Positions 28,516 through 39,794 are shown, numbered from the stretch's first letter. The stretch: DNA of 64,000 nucleotides from Citricoccus sp. CH26A (GCF_000224415.1 NZ_AFXQ01000002.1:186001-250000), one strand, 5' to 3'. A program made the numbers and translations. The notes: generated by a model from the letters alone, not told the origin.

Positions 28516-29109
28516 GTGACCTCCCCCGAGCCAGAGACCGCCGCCGCCAAGCCACGCCTGACCCAGAAGCAGGTGAAGCGGGCCGGCCAGTCCGCCCGTG
28601 CCATGGTGGTCAGCGTGCTGGCCACGCTGGGGATCGCGTTGCTGGTGGTGCTGCTCAATCCCGGGTCCACGGAGCAGACGTACGACCGGGACGTCGATGT
28701 CCGGGCCGCCGCCGAACAGGCCACGGCGACCGCCGGCTTCACCGCCGCCGCGCCGGGCCTGCCCGAGGGCTGGACGGCCAATTTCGCCCGCTGGAACGGT
28801 GCCGGCGCCGACCGGGTGGAGTTCTGGGAGGCCGGTTACCTCACGCCGGAGGAGGAGTTCGCCGGTTTCAAGCAGACGGCCCAGGCGAACCCCACCTGGG
28901 TCTCCCAGCAGATCCGCAACGCGCCGCTGACCGGCTCGCGCACCGTGGACGGCACCTCGTGGGACCTGCACGAGCCCGCGGACGGGGACGCGTACCTGGT
29001 GACCGAACTGGACGGCACCACGATCATCGTCACGGGTTCGGGTGAGTTGTCCGACATGGATACGCTGGCCGGAGCCATCCAGCAGGACCTCGAGGAGGAC
29101 GCAGCATGA
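28516..29109 (+). CDS. DUF4245 family membrane protein
   Basis: 197 residues with a short cytoplasmic N-terminus, one transmembrane helix ([18 protein letters not shown]) and a ~150-residue extracellular domain. The domain holds the family segments [29 protein letters not shown] and the C-terminal [18 protein letters not shown]. The function is unknown; it diverges from glpX as in other actinobacteria. The stop overlaps the carbonic anhydrase ATG (ATGA), so the two are coupled. Confidence 0.8.
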   Translation: MTSPEPETAAAKPRLTQKQVKRAGQSARAMVVSVLATLGIALLVVLLNPGSTEQTYDRDVDVRAAAEQATATAGFTAAAPGLPEGWTANFARWNGAGADRVEFWEAGYLTPEEEFAGFKQTAQANPTWVSQQIRNAPLTGSRTVDGTSWDLHEPADGDAYLVTELDGTTIIVTGSGELSDMDTLAGAIQQDLEEDAA

Positions 29110-29738
29110 CACTGACCCCCACCCGCGCCTATGAACTGATGCGCGAGGGCAACGAGCGTTTCGTCTCCGGCACGTCCCGGCACCCGAACCAGGACGCGGC
29201 CCGCCGGACCTCCCTGGCGAGCGGGCAGGACCCGATCGCCGTGCTCTTCGGCTGCTCCGACTCCCGGCTGGCCGCGGAGATCATCTTCGACCTGGGCCTG
29301 GGCGACCTGTTCGTCATCCGCACCGCGGGGCAGGTGATCGATGACGCCGTGCTGGGGTCCCTGGAATTCAGCATCGACGAGCTCAACACCCCCCTGATCG
29401 TGGTCCTGGGCCATGACAGCTGCGGCGCCGTGACCGGTGCCGTCGAGTCCTACACCAGCGGCGAGATGCCCGCCGGGTTCCAGCGCTCCCTCGTGGAGCG
29501 CATCATGCCCTCCGTCTTCGCCGCCCGCCGCCAGGGGGTCGAGGACGTGAACGGCACCGTGGCCGAGCACACCGTGCAGACCTGCCAGCGGCTGGTGGAG
29601 TCCTCGATGTCCGTGGCCCGGGCCGTGGAGCAGGGCCGCACCGCGATCGTGGGCCTGACCTACTCCCTGGCCGAGGGCACCGCCAACGAGGTCAAGGTCA
29701 TCGGCGACCTCGAGCCCGCCGAGGGCGCCGCCGGCTGA
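29106..29738 (+). CDS. Beta-class carbonic anhydrase
   Basis: 210-residue zinc enzyme interconverting CO2 and bicarbonate. The expected ligands are visible: Cys50 with the Asp52-Arg54 dyad in GCSDSR, then His103 and Cys106 in GHDSCGA. It is translated with DUF4245 through a 4-bp start/stop overlap. A role in supplying bicarbonate to carboxylases is inferred. Confidence 0.93.
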   Translation: MTLTPTRAYELMREGNERFVSGTSRHPNQDAARRTSLASGQDPIAVLFGCSDSRLAAEIIFDLGLGDLFVIRTAGQVIDDAVLGSLEFSIDELNTPLIVVLGHDSCGAVTGAVESYTSGEMPAGFQRSLVERIMPSVFAARRQGVEDVNGTVAEHTVQTCQRLVESSMSVARAVEQGRTAIVGLTYSLAEGTANEVKVIGDLEPAEGAAG

Positions 29739-29766
29739 GCCCGTCCCCCCATGCGTCCCGGGGGCC

Positions 29767-29901
29767 TCAGCCGCGGATGAGGTGCAGCGAACGGGCCACG
29801 GTCACCGCCTCGGTGCGGTTGCCGACCCCGAGCTTCTGGAACACGTGGTTCAGGTGGGTCTTCACGGTGACCTGGGAGATGAACAGCCCGGCCGCGGGAT
29901 C
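29767..29901 (-). pseudogene. Remnant of a LuxR-type response regulator (C-terminal half of the HTH)
   Basis: Read on the minus strand, this gives the recognition helix and last helix of a LuxR HTH (AAGLFISQVTVKTHL, then VFQKLGVGNRTEAVTVARSL), ending at a TGA at 29767-29769. The usual LTPRE...EVL first helices and any receiver domain are missing. Upstream of about 29900 the similarity ends abruptly, where a different remnant begins on the other strand. Confidence 0.8.
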
Positions 29902-29921
29902 TGCGGGCAGCGGCCCGGGAG

Positions 29922-30080
29922 GCACTGGCCGCCGTCGGGGTGATGGACCTGCTCCGGGACCTGGCCCGGGAGCGGTCCCTGGCCACCGTGGTGGTGATCC
30001 ATGACCTGGAGTTCGTCCCCGTGGCGGACCGGGCGGTCACCCTGCGTGATGGGCGGCTGGCCGATCACGCGACGGTCTAA
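29922..30080 (+). pseudogene. Remnant of an ABC-transporter ATPase (C-terminal end)
   Basis: The frame reads VMDLLRDLARERSLATVVV, then [20 protein letters not shown], and stops at TAA (30078-30080). This is the end of an ABC ATPase: the H-loop histidine in VIHDL and the following DGR turn. Walker A, signature motif and Walker B are absent, and no start or ribosome site is present. It adjoins the LuxR remnant, as expected of a deletion junction. Confidence 0.75.
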
Positions 30081-30083
30081 AGT
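30077..30083 (+). promoter_or_regulatory. Putative -10 region of fumC
   Basis: CTAAAGT overlaps the stop codon of the ABC remnant, 8 nt before the fumC ATG; GGGGAACC between them may serve as ribosome site. Confidence 0.4.
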
Positions 30084-30091
30084 GGGGAACC

Positions 30092-31525
30092 ATGACCGAT
30101 CAGTCTTCTCAGCACTCTTCCGAACAGCAGTTCCGCATCGAGCACGACACCATGGGCGAGGTCAAGGTCCCCGTCAATGCCCTGTACCGTGCCCAGACCC
30201 AGCGGGCCGTGGAGAACTTCCCGATCTCCGGCAAGACCCTCGAGCCGGCGCACATCCACGCCCTGGCCCAGGTCAAGAAGGCCGCGGCGAAGGCCAACGC
30301 GGAGCTCGGCGTCATCTCCGAGGAGCGCCGGGACGCCATCGTCGCCGCCGCGGACGAGGTGATCTCCGGCCGGCACGACCACCACTACCCGATCGACGTC
30401 TTCCAGACCGGTTCCGGCACCTCCTCGAACATGAACACCAACGAGGTGCTCGCGAACCTGGCCACGCAGGCGCTGAAGTCCGCCGGTTCGGACACCGAGG
30501 TCCACCCGAACGACCACGTCAACGCCTCCCAGTCCTCCAACGACGTCTTCCCGACCTCGGTGCACGTCGCCGTCACCGGCGCCCTGATCAACGACCTCAA
30601 GCCCGCCCTGGAGCACCTCGCGGCGTCCCTGGAGCGCAAGGCCCAGGCCTTCGAGGGCATCGTCAAGGCCGGCCGCACCCACCTGATGGACGCCACCCCG
30701 GTCACCCTGGGCCAGGAGTTCGGCGGCTACGCCGCCCAGGTCCGCTACGGCATCGAGCGCATCGACGCCTCCCTGCCCCGCGTGGCCGAGGTCCCCCTGG
30801 GCGGCACCGCCGTGGGCACCGGTATCAACACCCCGAAGGGCTTCTCCGCCCGCGTGATCGAACTGCTCGCCGAGGAGACCGGCCTCCCGATCACCGAGGC
30901 CCGCAACCACTTCGAGGCCCAGGCCAACCGCGACGGCCTGGTCGAGGCCTCGGGCCAGCTGCGCAACATCGCGTACTCGTTCATGAAGATCAACAACGAC
31001 CTGCGCTGGATGGGCTCCGGGCCGAACACCGGCCTGGGCGAGATCGCCATCCCTGACCTGCAGCCGGGTTCCTCGATCATGCCGGGCAAGGTCAACCCGG
31101 TGATCTGCGAAGCCGCCATCATGGTCTGTGCGCAGGTGATCGGCAACGACACCACCGTGTCCCTGTCCTCCACCAACGGCGCCTTCGAGCTCAACGTCGG
31201 CATCCCGGTGATGGCCGCCAACCTGCTCGAGTCCATCCGCCTGCTGGCCAACACCTCCCGCGTGATGGCGGACAAGATGATCGACGGCATCGAGGCCAAC
31301 GAGGAGCGCTGCAGCTTCCTGGCCGGGGCCTCCCCGTCCATCGTCACCCCGCTGAACAAGGTCATCGGCTACGAGGCCGCCGCCAAGATCGCCAAGCACT
31401 CCGTGGCGGAGAAGATGACCGTTCGCGAGGCCGTCGTCGACCTCGGCTACGTGGAGCGCGGCGAGGTCACCGAGGAGCAGCTGGACACGGCCCTGGACAC
31501 CATGTCCATGACCCACCCGGCCTGA
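30092..31525 (+). CDS. fumC: Class II fumarate hydratase
   Basis: 477-residue iron-independent fumarase of the TCA cycle, converting fumarate and malate. It carries the superfamily signature [11 protein letters not shown] near residue 330, with the catalytic serine in that loop. It also has [14 protein letters not shown] near residue 110 and [18 protein letters not shown] near residue 198. The sequence is complete and has no unusual residues. Confidence 0.95.
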   Translation: MTDQSSQHSSEQQFRIEHDTMGEVKVPVNALYRAQTQRAVENFPISGKTLEPAHIHALAQVKKAAAKANAELGVISEERRDAIVAAADEVISGRHDHHYPIDVFQTGSGTSSNMNTNEVLANLATQALKSAGSDTEVHPNDHVNASQSSNDVFPTSVHVAVTGALINDLKPALEHLAASLERKAQAFEGIVKAGRTHLMDATPVTLGQEFGGYAAQVRYGIERIDASLPRVAEVPLGGTAVGTGINTPKGFSARVIELLAEETGLPITEARNHFEAQANRDGLVEASGQLRNIAYSFMKINNDLRWMGSGPNTGLGEIAIPDLQPGSSIMPGKVNPVICEAAIMVCAQVIGNDTTVSLSSTNGAFELNVGIPVMAANLLESIRLLANTSRVMADKMIDGIEANEERCSFLAGASPSIVTPLNKVIGYEAAAKIAKHSVAEKMTVREAVVDLGYVERGEVTEEQLDTALDTMSMTHPA

Positions 31526-31539
31526 TCCTGCTGGCCCGC

Positions 31540-31586
31540 CCGGAGGCCCGGTTCCCCGCCCGTCAGGGCAGGAACCGGGCCTCCGG
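31540..31586. terminator. Bidirectional terminator between fumC and the Nudix gene
   Basis: A perfect 16-bp inverted repeat (31540-31555 / 31571-31586) with a 15-nt loop. The right arm lies inside the last codons of the Nudix gene. Confidence 0.7.
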
Positions 31587-32075
31587 CGTCTCCTCCAGCG
31601 CCCAGCCCAGGGCGCGGGCGTGCAACGGGGGCAGGTCCGGGAGCGCGCCGAGCCGGAACCAGCCGACGTCGGTGTTCTCCTCGTCGCCCACCCGCGCCTC
31701 GCCCGAGACGTAGTCCATCAGCATCACCACGTCCAGGTACTGGGCGCGGTCCCCGTTCGGGTACGTCACCTCGGTGGTGGTCCCGACGCCGGCCAGGCGC
31801 CGCGGCGCGCACCGCACCCCGGTCTCCTCCAGGGTCTCCCGCACGGCGGTGGCCGCCGGCTCCTCACCGGGCTCGATGATCCCGGCCGGCAGCGTCCACC
31901 GGCCGTTGTCCGCGCGCTTGACCAGGAGCACCTCGCGCTCGTCCTCGGCCGGCCCGGCTCCCCGGGCTCCCCCGCGGGCGGCCGGGCGCAGCACCACGGC
32001 CTTGCAGCCGGGCAGCCACAGGGAGTCGCGGCCGATCTTCTCGCGCAGGGCCAGGATGAACTCGGGAGTGGGCAT
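31563..32075 (-). CDS. Nudix hydrolase
   Basis: 170 residues with a complete Nudix box at residues 65-87 (GIIEPGEEPAATAVRETLEETGV pattern GX5EX7REUXEEXGU, shown here from its key Gly, Glu and Arg residues). It cleaves nucleoside diphosphates linked to another group; the substrate cannot be told from sequence. The N-terminal PEFILALREKIGRDSLW helix resembles ADP-ribose/NADH-type actinobacterial Nudix proteins. It converges on fumC. Confidence 0.88.
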   Translation of the reverse strand: MPTPEFILALREKIGRDSLWLPGCKAVVLRPAARGGARGAGPAEDEREVLLVKRADNGRWTLPAGIIEPGEEPAATAVRETLEETGVRCAPRRLAGVGTTTEVTYPNGDRAQYLDVVMLMDYVSGEARVGDEENTDVGWFRLGALPDLPPLHARALGWALEETPEARFLP

Positions 32076-32113
32076 GGACCCACGCTACAACCCGGGCGCG
32101 GGACGGGATCCGG

Positions 32114-32620
32114 TCACCCCAGCAGGGCGGCGGCGGTGCCGGCCAGCATGGCCGGACCGAACGGCAGGTAGGTGGACCCGGTGGCCCGCCGGGCCAGGAC
32201 GAGGACCAGGGCCACCAGGCCCCCCACGACGAAGGCGACCACGATCGCCCCGAGCAGGTGGTCCCAACCCAGCCACCCGGCGTACAGGCCGAGTGCGCCG
32301 CCGAGCTTGACGTCGCCCATGCCCATGCCAGTCCGGCTGAGCAGGTGCAGGACCAGCATGAGCGCGAGGTAGACGGCACCACCCCCGAGCATGCCCCAGA
32401 ACCGGGTCCACCCGGTGTCGCTGGCCAGGCACCCCAGGCCCAGGATGACCCCGCCGCCAGCGGCCAGCAACCCGGTCCACTGGTTGGGCAACCGGTGCTC
32501 GCGCAGGTCCGTCGCGGTGAGCACGACCGCGCACACCGCGAACAGTGCCAGCGCCGCCACCGCACAGGCCACCAGCAACCAATTCCCGTCCCGGGCCGCC
32601 TCGGCCAGTACATTCGGCAT
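32114..32620 (-). CDS. Prepilin peptidase (A24 family)
   Basis: 168-residue membrane aspartyl peptidase with about five helices. The catalytic aspartates are Asp38 (ATDLREHRLPN) and Asp103 (GMGDVKLG). It lacks the N-terminal methyltransferase domain, as in TadV/CpaA-type short enzymes. These process Flp/Tad-type prepilins; no pilin genes are visible nearby. TAGGCT lies 7 nt before the ATG, suggesting a near-leaderless mRNA. Confidence 0.87.
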   Translation of the reverse strand: MPNVLAEAARDGNWLLVACAVAALALFAVCAVVLTATDLREHRLPNQWTGLLAAGGGVILGLGCLASDTGWTRFWGMLGGGAVYLALMLVLHLLSRTGMGMGDVKLGGALGLYAGWLGWDHLLGAIVVAFVVGGLVALVLVLARRATGSTYLPFGPAMLAGTAAALLG

Positions 32621-32627
32621 GGACCCC

Positions 32628-32633
32628 AGCCTA
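32628..32633 (-). promoter_or_regulatory. -10 element of the prepilin peptidase gene
   Basis: TAGGCT on the minus strand is 7 nt from the ATG. Confidence 0.45.
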
Positions 32634-32708
32634 GGACCCCCGGCAACGACCCCGGGCCGGACGCACCGGCGCTGTGGACAGCACCGTCAGGCCGTGGCCG
32701 CCACCGCC

Positions 32709-32714
32709 TAGACT
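32709..32714 (+). promoter_or_regulatory. -10 element of the rhomboid gene (leaderless type)
   Basis: TAGACT, 6 nt, then the ATG at 32721. Confidence 0.5.
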
Positions 32715-32720
32715 GGGCCC

Positions 32721-33365
32721 ATGCCCGGCCCCCTGGACCGCCCCAGCACCAGCCCCTCCCCCGTGACGACCTATCGGTCCTGGCCGGAGTGGGTCCAGCG
32801 GACGGTCCCCGTGGCCGTCCTGGTGGCGCTGATGTGGGTCCTGGAGTTCATCGACCTGTTCGCCGGCGGCCGGCTCAACCAGTTCGGCATCCAGCCGCTG
32901 GAACCCGGTGGCATGAGCGGCATCCTCTTCGCCCCCCTGTTGCACTCCGGGTTCGGGCACCTGATCTCGAACACCGTCCCGCTGCTGGTCCTGGGCGTCA
33001 TGATCGCGTGGATCACGCACCGGTGGTGGCTGATCACGGCGGGCATTTGGCTGCTCGGCGGACTGTTCACCTGGGTGATCGGCGGGATCGGCACCAACCA
33101 CATCGGCGCCTCACTCGTGGTCTACGGCTACGCGGCCTTCCTGGTCACCTACGGCGTCCTGTCCCGACGGCTCTCGGCGGTCCTGGGCGCCGTGGTCACG
33201 GTCCTGCTCTACGGCGGCTTCGTGTGGGGCTTCCTGCCCCTCAATCCGCGCGTCTCCTGGGAGGGCCACCTGGCCGGTGCGGCGGCGGGCGTGGTGGTGG
33301 CCTTCGCGGACACCCGTCAGGCCCGCCGGGACCTGCGGCAGCGGCGCGCCCTGCAGGAGCTGTGA
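32721..33365 (+). CDS. Rhomboid-family intramembrane serine protease
   Basis: 214 residues with six membrane helices. Catalytic Ser131 is in NHIGASLVVYGY and His183 in WEGHLAGAAAG; the HSGFGHLISNTVPL segment provides the conserved His-Asn of the oxyanion region. The GASL sequence departs from the more usual GxSG, which may affect activity. Substrates are unknown. The call is secure for family membership and fair for activity. Confidence 0.85.
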   Translation: MPGPLDRPSTSPSPVTTYRSWPEWVQRTVPVAVLVALMWVLEFIDLFAGGRLNQFGIQPLEPGGMSGILFAPLLHSGFGHLISNTVPLLVLGVMIAWITHRWWLITAGIWLLGGLFTWVIGGIGTNHIGASLVVYGYAAFLVTYGVLSRRLSAVLGAVVTVLLYGGFVWGFLPLNPRVSWEGHLAGAAAGVVVAFADTRQARRDLRQRRALQEL

Positions 33366-33427
33366 CGACCGGATCACGCCCGGCAAATCCTGCCCGAAGG
33401 TCGCTGGTGCCAACTTCTCCCAAGTGG

Positions 33428-33456
33428 TAGTCATAAGCGCCGGTGGCAGGTATGCT
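33428..33456 (+). promoter_or_regulatory. Promoter of a putative small RNA
   Basis: TAGTCA (33428-33433), a 17-bp spacer, then TATGCT (33451-33456). This is the best-spaced -35/-10 pair on the plus strand of this gap, and no ORF follows it. Confidence 0.55.
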
Positions 33457-33462
33457 GAAACC

Positions 33463-33654
33463 GCTTCCATCCGTGTGATACCGACTCAGTAATAAGTGCA
33501 CCGACGGAAGCCTCCGGCTCCATGGCCTCTCATCCCGTTTCACGGGGCCATGGTCAGCGGTGGATTCGCCCCGGTTCCCCCATCCCCCCTCCGCGGGGAC
33601 CGGCCCGATCCGCCAGGGGGCCGCTGCACCTCGTGCAGCGGCCCCTCTTTCTTT
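33463..33654 (+). ncRNA. Putative structured small RNA (C-rich loops, own promoter and terminator)
   Basis: The ~190-nt interval between a good promoter and a strong intrinsic terminator has no plausible ORF. It can form a GCTTCC/GGAAGC hairpin near 33463-33515, a CCATGGCC/GGCCATGG hairpin near 33521-33556, and a stem with a loop rich in consecutive C residues near 33563-33610. Together with the terminator stem this suggests a stable RNA. The C-rich loop recalls the actinobacterial 6C RNA, but only one loop clearly has six C residues, so I do not assign that family. Confidence 0.45.
33617..33654 (+). terminator. Intrinsic terminator of the putative small RNA
   Basis: A 13-bp perfect stem (33617-33629 / 33633-33645) with a CTC loop is followed by the T-rich tract TCTTTCTTT, rare in this window. 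A rightward transcript must end here. The next gene is on the opposite strand. Confidence 0.85.
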
Positions 33655-33676
33655 CGCCCGTCCGGTGTGCCCTCCC

Positions 33677-35038
33677 TCAGATGGAGGCGTCCTCCAGCAG
33701 TTCGGTCACGAGGGCGGCAATCGGCGAGCGCTCTGATCGGTTCAGCGTGACGTGGCCGAACAGCGGGTGCCCCTTGAGGGTCTCGACGACGGCCGCGATG
33801 CCGTCATGCCGGCCCACCCGCAGGTTGTCCCGTTGTGCGACGTCGTGGGTGAGCACGATCTTGGAGTTCTGTCCCATGCGGCTCATCACGGTCAGCAGCA
33901 CGTTCTTCTCCAGGGACTGCGCCTCGTCCACGATCACCCAGGAATCGTGCAGGGACCGGCCGCGGATGTGGGTGAGCGGCAGGACCTCCAGCATCCCCCG
34001 GTCGACCACCTCGTCCAGGACCTCGGTGGAGACCAGGGCTCCCAGGGTGTCGAACACGGCCTGGGCCCAGGGGTTCATCTTCTCGGACTCCGAACCGGGC
34101 AGGTATCCCAGTTCCTGGCCCCCGACGGCGTAGAGCGGGCGGAAGACCACCACCTTGCGGTGCTCGCGGCGTTCCATCACCGCCTCGAGTCCGGCGCAGA
34201 GTGCCAGCGCCGACTTGCCGGTACCGGCCCGGCCGCCCAGGGACACGATGCCGACGGTGGGGTCGAGCAGCAGGTCGATGGCCAGGCGCTGCTCCGCGGA
34301 GCGGCCGTGCAGGCCGAACACGTCCCGGTCCCCACGGACCACCTGCGTGTTGCGGTGCTGGTCCACCCGGCCCAGGGCGGAGCCGCGTGGCGAGGTGATC
34401 ACCAGTCCGGTGTTCACCGGCAGCTCGGCCGCCTCGGCCACCGCCACCGGATCACCCGCGTAGAGGGCGTTGACCTCCTCCTCGGTTGCCCTGACCTCGG
34501 CCGTGCCGGTCCAGCCGGAGTCGCGGACGAGCTCGTTGCGGTACTCGTCGGCCTGGAGTCCCATGGCCGAGGCCTTGACGCGCATCGGCAGGTCCTTGGA
34601 GACCACCGTGACGTCACGCCCCTCGTCGGCGAAGTTCTTGGCCACCGCCAGGATGCGGGCGTCGTTCTCGGTGGACCGGAACCCGTGGGGCAGCACGTCC
34701 ACGGAGATGTGGTTCAGCTCCACCCGCAGCGATCCGCCCTCCGTGCCCAGGGGCACCGGGCGGTTCAGCGATCCGTGCTCGATCCGCAGCTCATCCAGCA
34801 GCCGCAGCGCCTTGCGCGCGAAGTATCCCAGGTCCGGGTCGTCCCGCTTCTTCTCCAGTTCGGAGATCACCACGATCGGCAGGATCACCTCGTGCTCGGC
34901 GAAGCGCAGGATCGCCCGCGGATCGGACAGGAGCACGGAGGTGTCGAGCAGGTAGGACCGCTCCCCCACGCTCATCCGTGGTGCGGGCTGGGTGGCCTCC
35001 GGGGTGGTGGCGGCCAGGGCGGTAGACAGGTTATCCAC
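33677..35038 (-). CDS. PhoH2-type PIN-domain/PhoH ATPase protein
   Basis: 453 residues. An N-terminal PIN nuclease domain begins [12 protein letters not shown] (Asp32) and includes the acidic STENDARIL. The C-terminal PhoH RNA-helicase-like domain has Walker [12 protein letters not shown] and Walker [11 protein letters not shown]. In mycobacteria PhoH2 unwinds and cleaves RNA. The GTG at 35038 has GGAG 7 nt upstream, and upstream extensions look like noncoding sequence. It is placed beside uppS as in Rv1086-Rv1095. Some homologues have a small antitoxin-like ORF upstream; none is evident here. Confidence 0.87.
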   Translation of the reverse strand: MDNLSTALAATTPEATQPAPRMSVGERSYLLDTSVLLSDPRAILRFAEHEVILPIVVISELEKKRDDPDLGYFARKALRLLDELRIEHGSLNRPVPLGTEGGSLRVELNHISVDVLPHGFRSTENDARILAVAKNFADEGRDVTVVSKDLPMRVKASAMGLQADEYRNELVRDSGWTGTAEVRATEEEVNALYAGDPVAVAEAAELPVNTGLVITSPRGSALGRVDQHRNTQVVRGDRDVFGLHGRSAEQRLAIDLLLDPTVGIVSLGGRAGTGKSALALCAGLEAVMERREHRKVVVFRPLYAVGGQELGYLPGSESEKMNPWAQAVFDTLGALVSTEVLDEVVDRGMLEVLPLTHIRGRSLHDSWVIVDEAQSLEKNVLLTVMSRMGQNSKIVLTHDVAQRDNLRVGRHDGIAAVVETLKGHPLFGHVTLNRSERSPIAALVTELLEDASI

Positions 35039-35332
35039 GTCGGACTCCAGACCGGGGCACGCGCCCCGATGATCGAGGGGCGGGGTGGGGCGGACCGGCC
35101 GGGGGCCGGAACGGCCCCCCGCTGCGTGCTGTCGGGAGTGACGGCATACGGCCTGGCCTTTCCGATCAATCCGCCGGGTGCGGATCGACCTCGATCCGTG
35201 CCCGTCGGCGACTGATACCCCCACCGTAGGACCGCGCACCGGGGTGCGGGAGGAGAAAGCGCCAGGTGACGTGATTAACTTTCGGTGAAGGTATCGCCAA
35301 CGGGTCACGGCCCCGTGTCGGGGCCGGCGTGG
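35039..35332. other. Intergenic region between uppS and phoH
   Basis: About 290 bp without a recognisable gene. It contains the uppS terminator (35308-35326), a CG-rich hairpin near 35099-35121, and a relatively AT-rich stretch around 35270. No clear promoter hexamers could be assigned. Confidence 0.4.
35308..35326 (-). terminator. Terminator of uppS
   Basis: An 8-bp perfect stem with a TGT loop lies 7 nt beyond the uppS stop on the minus strand. Confidence 0.55.
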
Positions 35333-36106
35333 TCAGGACCCGAAGCGGCGCTGCCGGGAGGCGAAGTCCCGCAGGGCGCGGATGAAGTCCACCCGGCGGA
35401 AGTCCGGCCACAGGGCCTCGCAGAAGTAGAACTCCGAGTAGGCGGACTGCCACATCAGGAACCCGGAGAGGCGCTGCTCCCCCGAGGTGCGGATCACCAG
35501 GTCCGGGTCCGGCTGGCCGCGGGTGTAGAGGCGGTCGGAGATCTGCTCGTCCGTGAGTTCCGCGGCCACGTCCGCGGCACTGCGGCCGGCGGCGTCGGCC
35601 TCCAGCAGCAGCTCCTTGACCGCGTCCACGATCTCCCGGCGGCCGCCGTAGCCCACCGCGACGTTCACGTGCACCCCCTCGGCGTCCGCCGTGCGGGCCT
35701 GCAGGTCCTCCAGCGTCTCCGCCAGGCCCTCGGGGAGCAGGTCGGGCGCGCCGACGGCCTGCACGCGGACCCGGTGGCCGTTCTCCAGGCCGTCGGCCAG
35801 CCGGGCCAGGGTGTTGCCGATGATGCCGACCAGCTGTTCCAGCTCGTCCGGGGGGCGGTTCATGTTGTCCGTGGAGAGCATGTACAGCGTGACGACCTTG
35901 ATGCCCAGCTCGTCGCACCAGCCGAGGAACTCGTGGATCTTCTCCGCGCCGGCCTGATGGCCGTCCGCCGTGGTGGCCCCCGAGGCCTTGGCCCAGCGGC
36001 GGTTGCCGTCCAGGACCACGCCGATGTGCCGCGGCAGCCGCTCCGGGTCCAGGCTCGAGGCGATGACCCGCTCATAGATGCTGTAGACCACGTTCGGTCC
36101 CACCAT
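35333..36106 (-). CDS. uppS: Isoprenyl transferase (cis-prenyltransferase, UppS/Z-FPP synthase type)
   Basis: 257-residue cis-prenyltransferase. It has HIGVVLDGNRRWAKA with the catalytic Asp33, YMLSTDN, and the C-terminal RTSGEQRLSGFLMWQSAYSE block binding IPP. It condenses isopentenyl diphosphate onto allylic diphosphates to make polyprenyl carriers for cell-wall synthesis. The position next to hemolysin III corresponds to mycobacterial Rv1086, a short-chain Z-FPP synthase, so product length (C15 or C50-55) is unresolved. Confidence 0.9.
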   Translation of the reverse strand: MVGPNVVYSIYERVIASSLDPERLPRHIGVVLDGNRRWAKASGATTADGHQAGAEKIHEFLGWCDELGIKVVTLYMLSTDNMNRPPDELEQLVGIIGNTLARLADGLENGHRVRVQAVGAPDLLPEGLAETLEDLQARTADAEGVHVNVAVGYGGRREIVDAVKELLLEADAAGRSAADVAAELTDEQISDRLYTRGQPDPDLVIRTSGEQRLSGFLMWQSAYSEFYFCEALWPDFRRVDFIRALRDFASRQRRFGS

Positions 36107-36211
36107 GGTCCCCCCACCTTCCGGCCGCGGTGCGCCCCGTGCCGGCGCTCCTGCTGGGGTCTACGGTAGCGAATCCCGGGTGCGACCCAGCTCCTTTCCA
36201 GACGGCCGGAC

Positions 36212-36217
36212 TACTCT
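36212..36217 (+). promoter_or_regulatory. -10 element of the hemolysin III gene (leaderless type)
   Basis: TACTCT, 6 nt, then the ATG at 36224. Confidence 0.5.
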
Positions 36218-36223
36218 GGGGTA

Positions 36224-36964
36224 ATGATGCAGCACCCCGTCACCGACCCCTCGGCCGGTACGCCGGACCTGGCCGAGCAGTCCTCACCACGCAGTCACTG
36301 GCGCATGGACCGCGTGACGGATCCCGACCACCCCGACTTCAAGCCGCGGATGCGGGGCCACCTGCACGCCGCGATGGTTCCCCCGGCCCTGGCGGCCGGC
36401 ATCGTCCTGGTCGTCCTGGCGCCCACGCCCGGCCTGACCTGGGCCAGCGCGGTGTACGCCCTCACCGGGCTGATGCTGTTCGCGGTCTCGGCGACCTACC
36501 ACCTGGTGCAGTGGACACCGAGGGTGGCCCTGGTGCTCAAACGGCTGGACCACACGAACATCATGCTGGTCATCGCCGGCACCTACACGCCCCTGTCCAT
36601 CGCCCTGCTGCCCCCGGGCAAGGCCACGCTGCTGCTGTCCTGTGTCTGGGTCGGGGCCGTGGCGGGCGTGGCGTTCCGGGTGTTCTGGACCGCGGCGCCG
36701 CGCTGGCTCTACACCCCGGTCTACGTCCTGCTCGGACTGGCGGCCCTGCTGTTCATCGCGGACTTCTTCGCCGCCGACGCGGTGGCCGCCGTCCTGGTCT
36801 GCGCCGGCGGGGCCTGCTACATCATCGGCGCCGTGTTCTACGCCCTCAAGCGGCCGAACCTCCACCGCGAGTGGTTCGGCTTCCACGAGCTGTTCCACGC
36901 CTTCACCATCGGCGGCTTCGCCTGTCACTACGTCGCCATCATGTTCGCGGTGCTGCAGGCCTGA
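36224..36964 (+). CDS. Hemolysin III / PAQR (YqfA) family membrane protein
   Basis: 246 residues with seven transmembrane helices. Conserved PAQR-type residues are in FAVSATYHLVQW, RLDHTNIMLVIAGTYTP, and FGFHELFHAFTIGGFACHY, providing the Ser/His/Asp/His-His metal site. The biological role in bacteria is unclear. It is divergent from uppS, as in mycobacteria (Rv1085c). Confidence 0.88.
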   Translation: MMQHPVTDPSAGTPDLAEQSSPRSHWRMDRVTDPDHPDFKPRMRGHLHAAMVPPALAAGIVLVVLAPTPGLTWASAVYALTGLMLFAVSATYHLVQWTPRVALVLKRLDHTNIMLVIAGTYTPLSIALLPPGKATLLLSCVWVGAVAGVAFRVFWTAAPRWLYTPVYVLLGLAALLFIADFFAADAVAAVLVCAGGACYIIGAVFYALKRPNLHREWFGFHELFHAFTIGGFACHYVAIMFAVLQA

Positions 36965-36973
36965 TCTCCCCGC

Positions 36974-36995
36974 CGGTCCGCCCGCCACCGGACCG
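36974..36995. terminator. Possible terminator between the hemolysin III and DUF255 genes
   Basis: CGGTCCG and CGGACCG form a 7-bp stem with an 8-nt loop between the convergent stops. It is weaker than the other convergent terminators in this window. Confidence 0.35.
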
Positions 36996-37009
36996 CTCGG
37001 GTCCGGGCC

Positions 37010-39298
<2,289 letters not shown>

Positions 39299-39359
39299 GG
39301 CCCCACGGTAGGGCCGGCGCTCCCGGTCCCTCCAGCCTGTCCCGACGCTCCGTGGCCGC

Positions 39360-39794
39360 TCAGTCGCGGCCGGAGTCCGGTGCCTTCGGCTCCGGCGCCG
39401 GGCCGTCGAGGTATCCGGGGTACTTCTTCTGCAGCCGGGCCCGCTGGATGTCGATGTCGGAACCGGAGCGCCGGTCGACGTCGAGGTCCTCCTCCGGGTG
39501 GCGCACGTCCTCCGGGAGGTAACCCTGGTAGCGGTTCACGAGCATGTCCTCGGCCTGGCCGGAACGGTACTGCACCCGGCGGATGGAGCGGACCATGAGC
39601 CGGATGACCACGATGGCCATGGCCACCATCAACGCGGTGAACAGGAAACCCTCGATGCCCGGGGTGACCTCGGTCTGGTCCAGCCCCGGCTTCAGGGTCG
39701 GTTCGGGCACGCCCGGCATCGGCTGTCCGACGGCCGTATCACCGTCACCCGGGACGGCGGAGGCGGACAGGAGAAGGGGCGGGAAGGCGATCAC
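39360..39794 (-). CDS. Small membrane protein of unknown function
   Basis: 144 residues with a signal-like hydrophobic N-terminus ([12 protein letters not shown]), one transmembrane helix ([19 protein letters not shown]), and a charged cytoplasmic tail with [21 protein letters not shown]. The GTG start is preceded by TAGAAT at 8 nt. It lies between the DUF255 and mca genes, as does the small Rv1083-like gene in mycobacteria. I do not recognise a function. Confidence 0.6.
   Translation of the reverse strand: MIAFPPLLLSASAVPGDGDTAVGQPMPGVPEPTLKPGLDQTEVTPGIEGFLFTALMVAMAIVVIRLMVRSIRRVQYRSGQAEDMLVNRYQGYLPEDVRHPEEDLDVDRRSGSDIDIQRARLQKKYPGYLDGPAPEPKAPDSGRD

Noticed and set aside
30077-31516. 479-codon open frame antisense to fumC
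   Set aside because: It exactly shadows fumC, whose conserved motifs are intact on the other strand.
33463-33654. Firm assignment of the putative small RNA as 6C RNA, SRP RNA or RNase P RNA
   Set aside because: SRP and RNase P core motifs are absent. Only one loop shows a run of six C residues, whereas 6C needs two such loops; left as unassigned.
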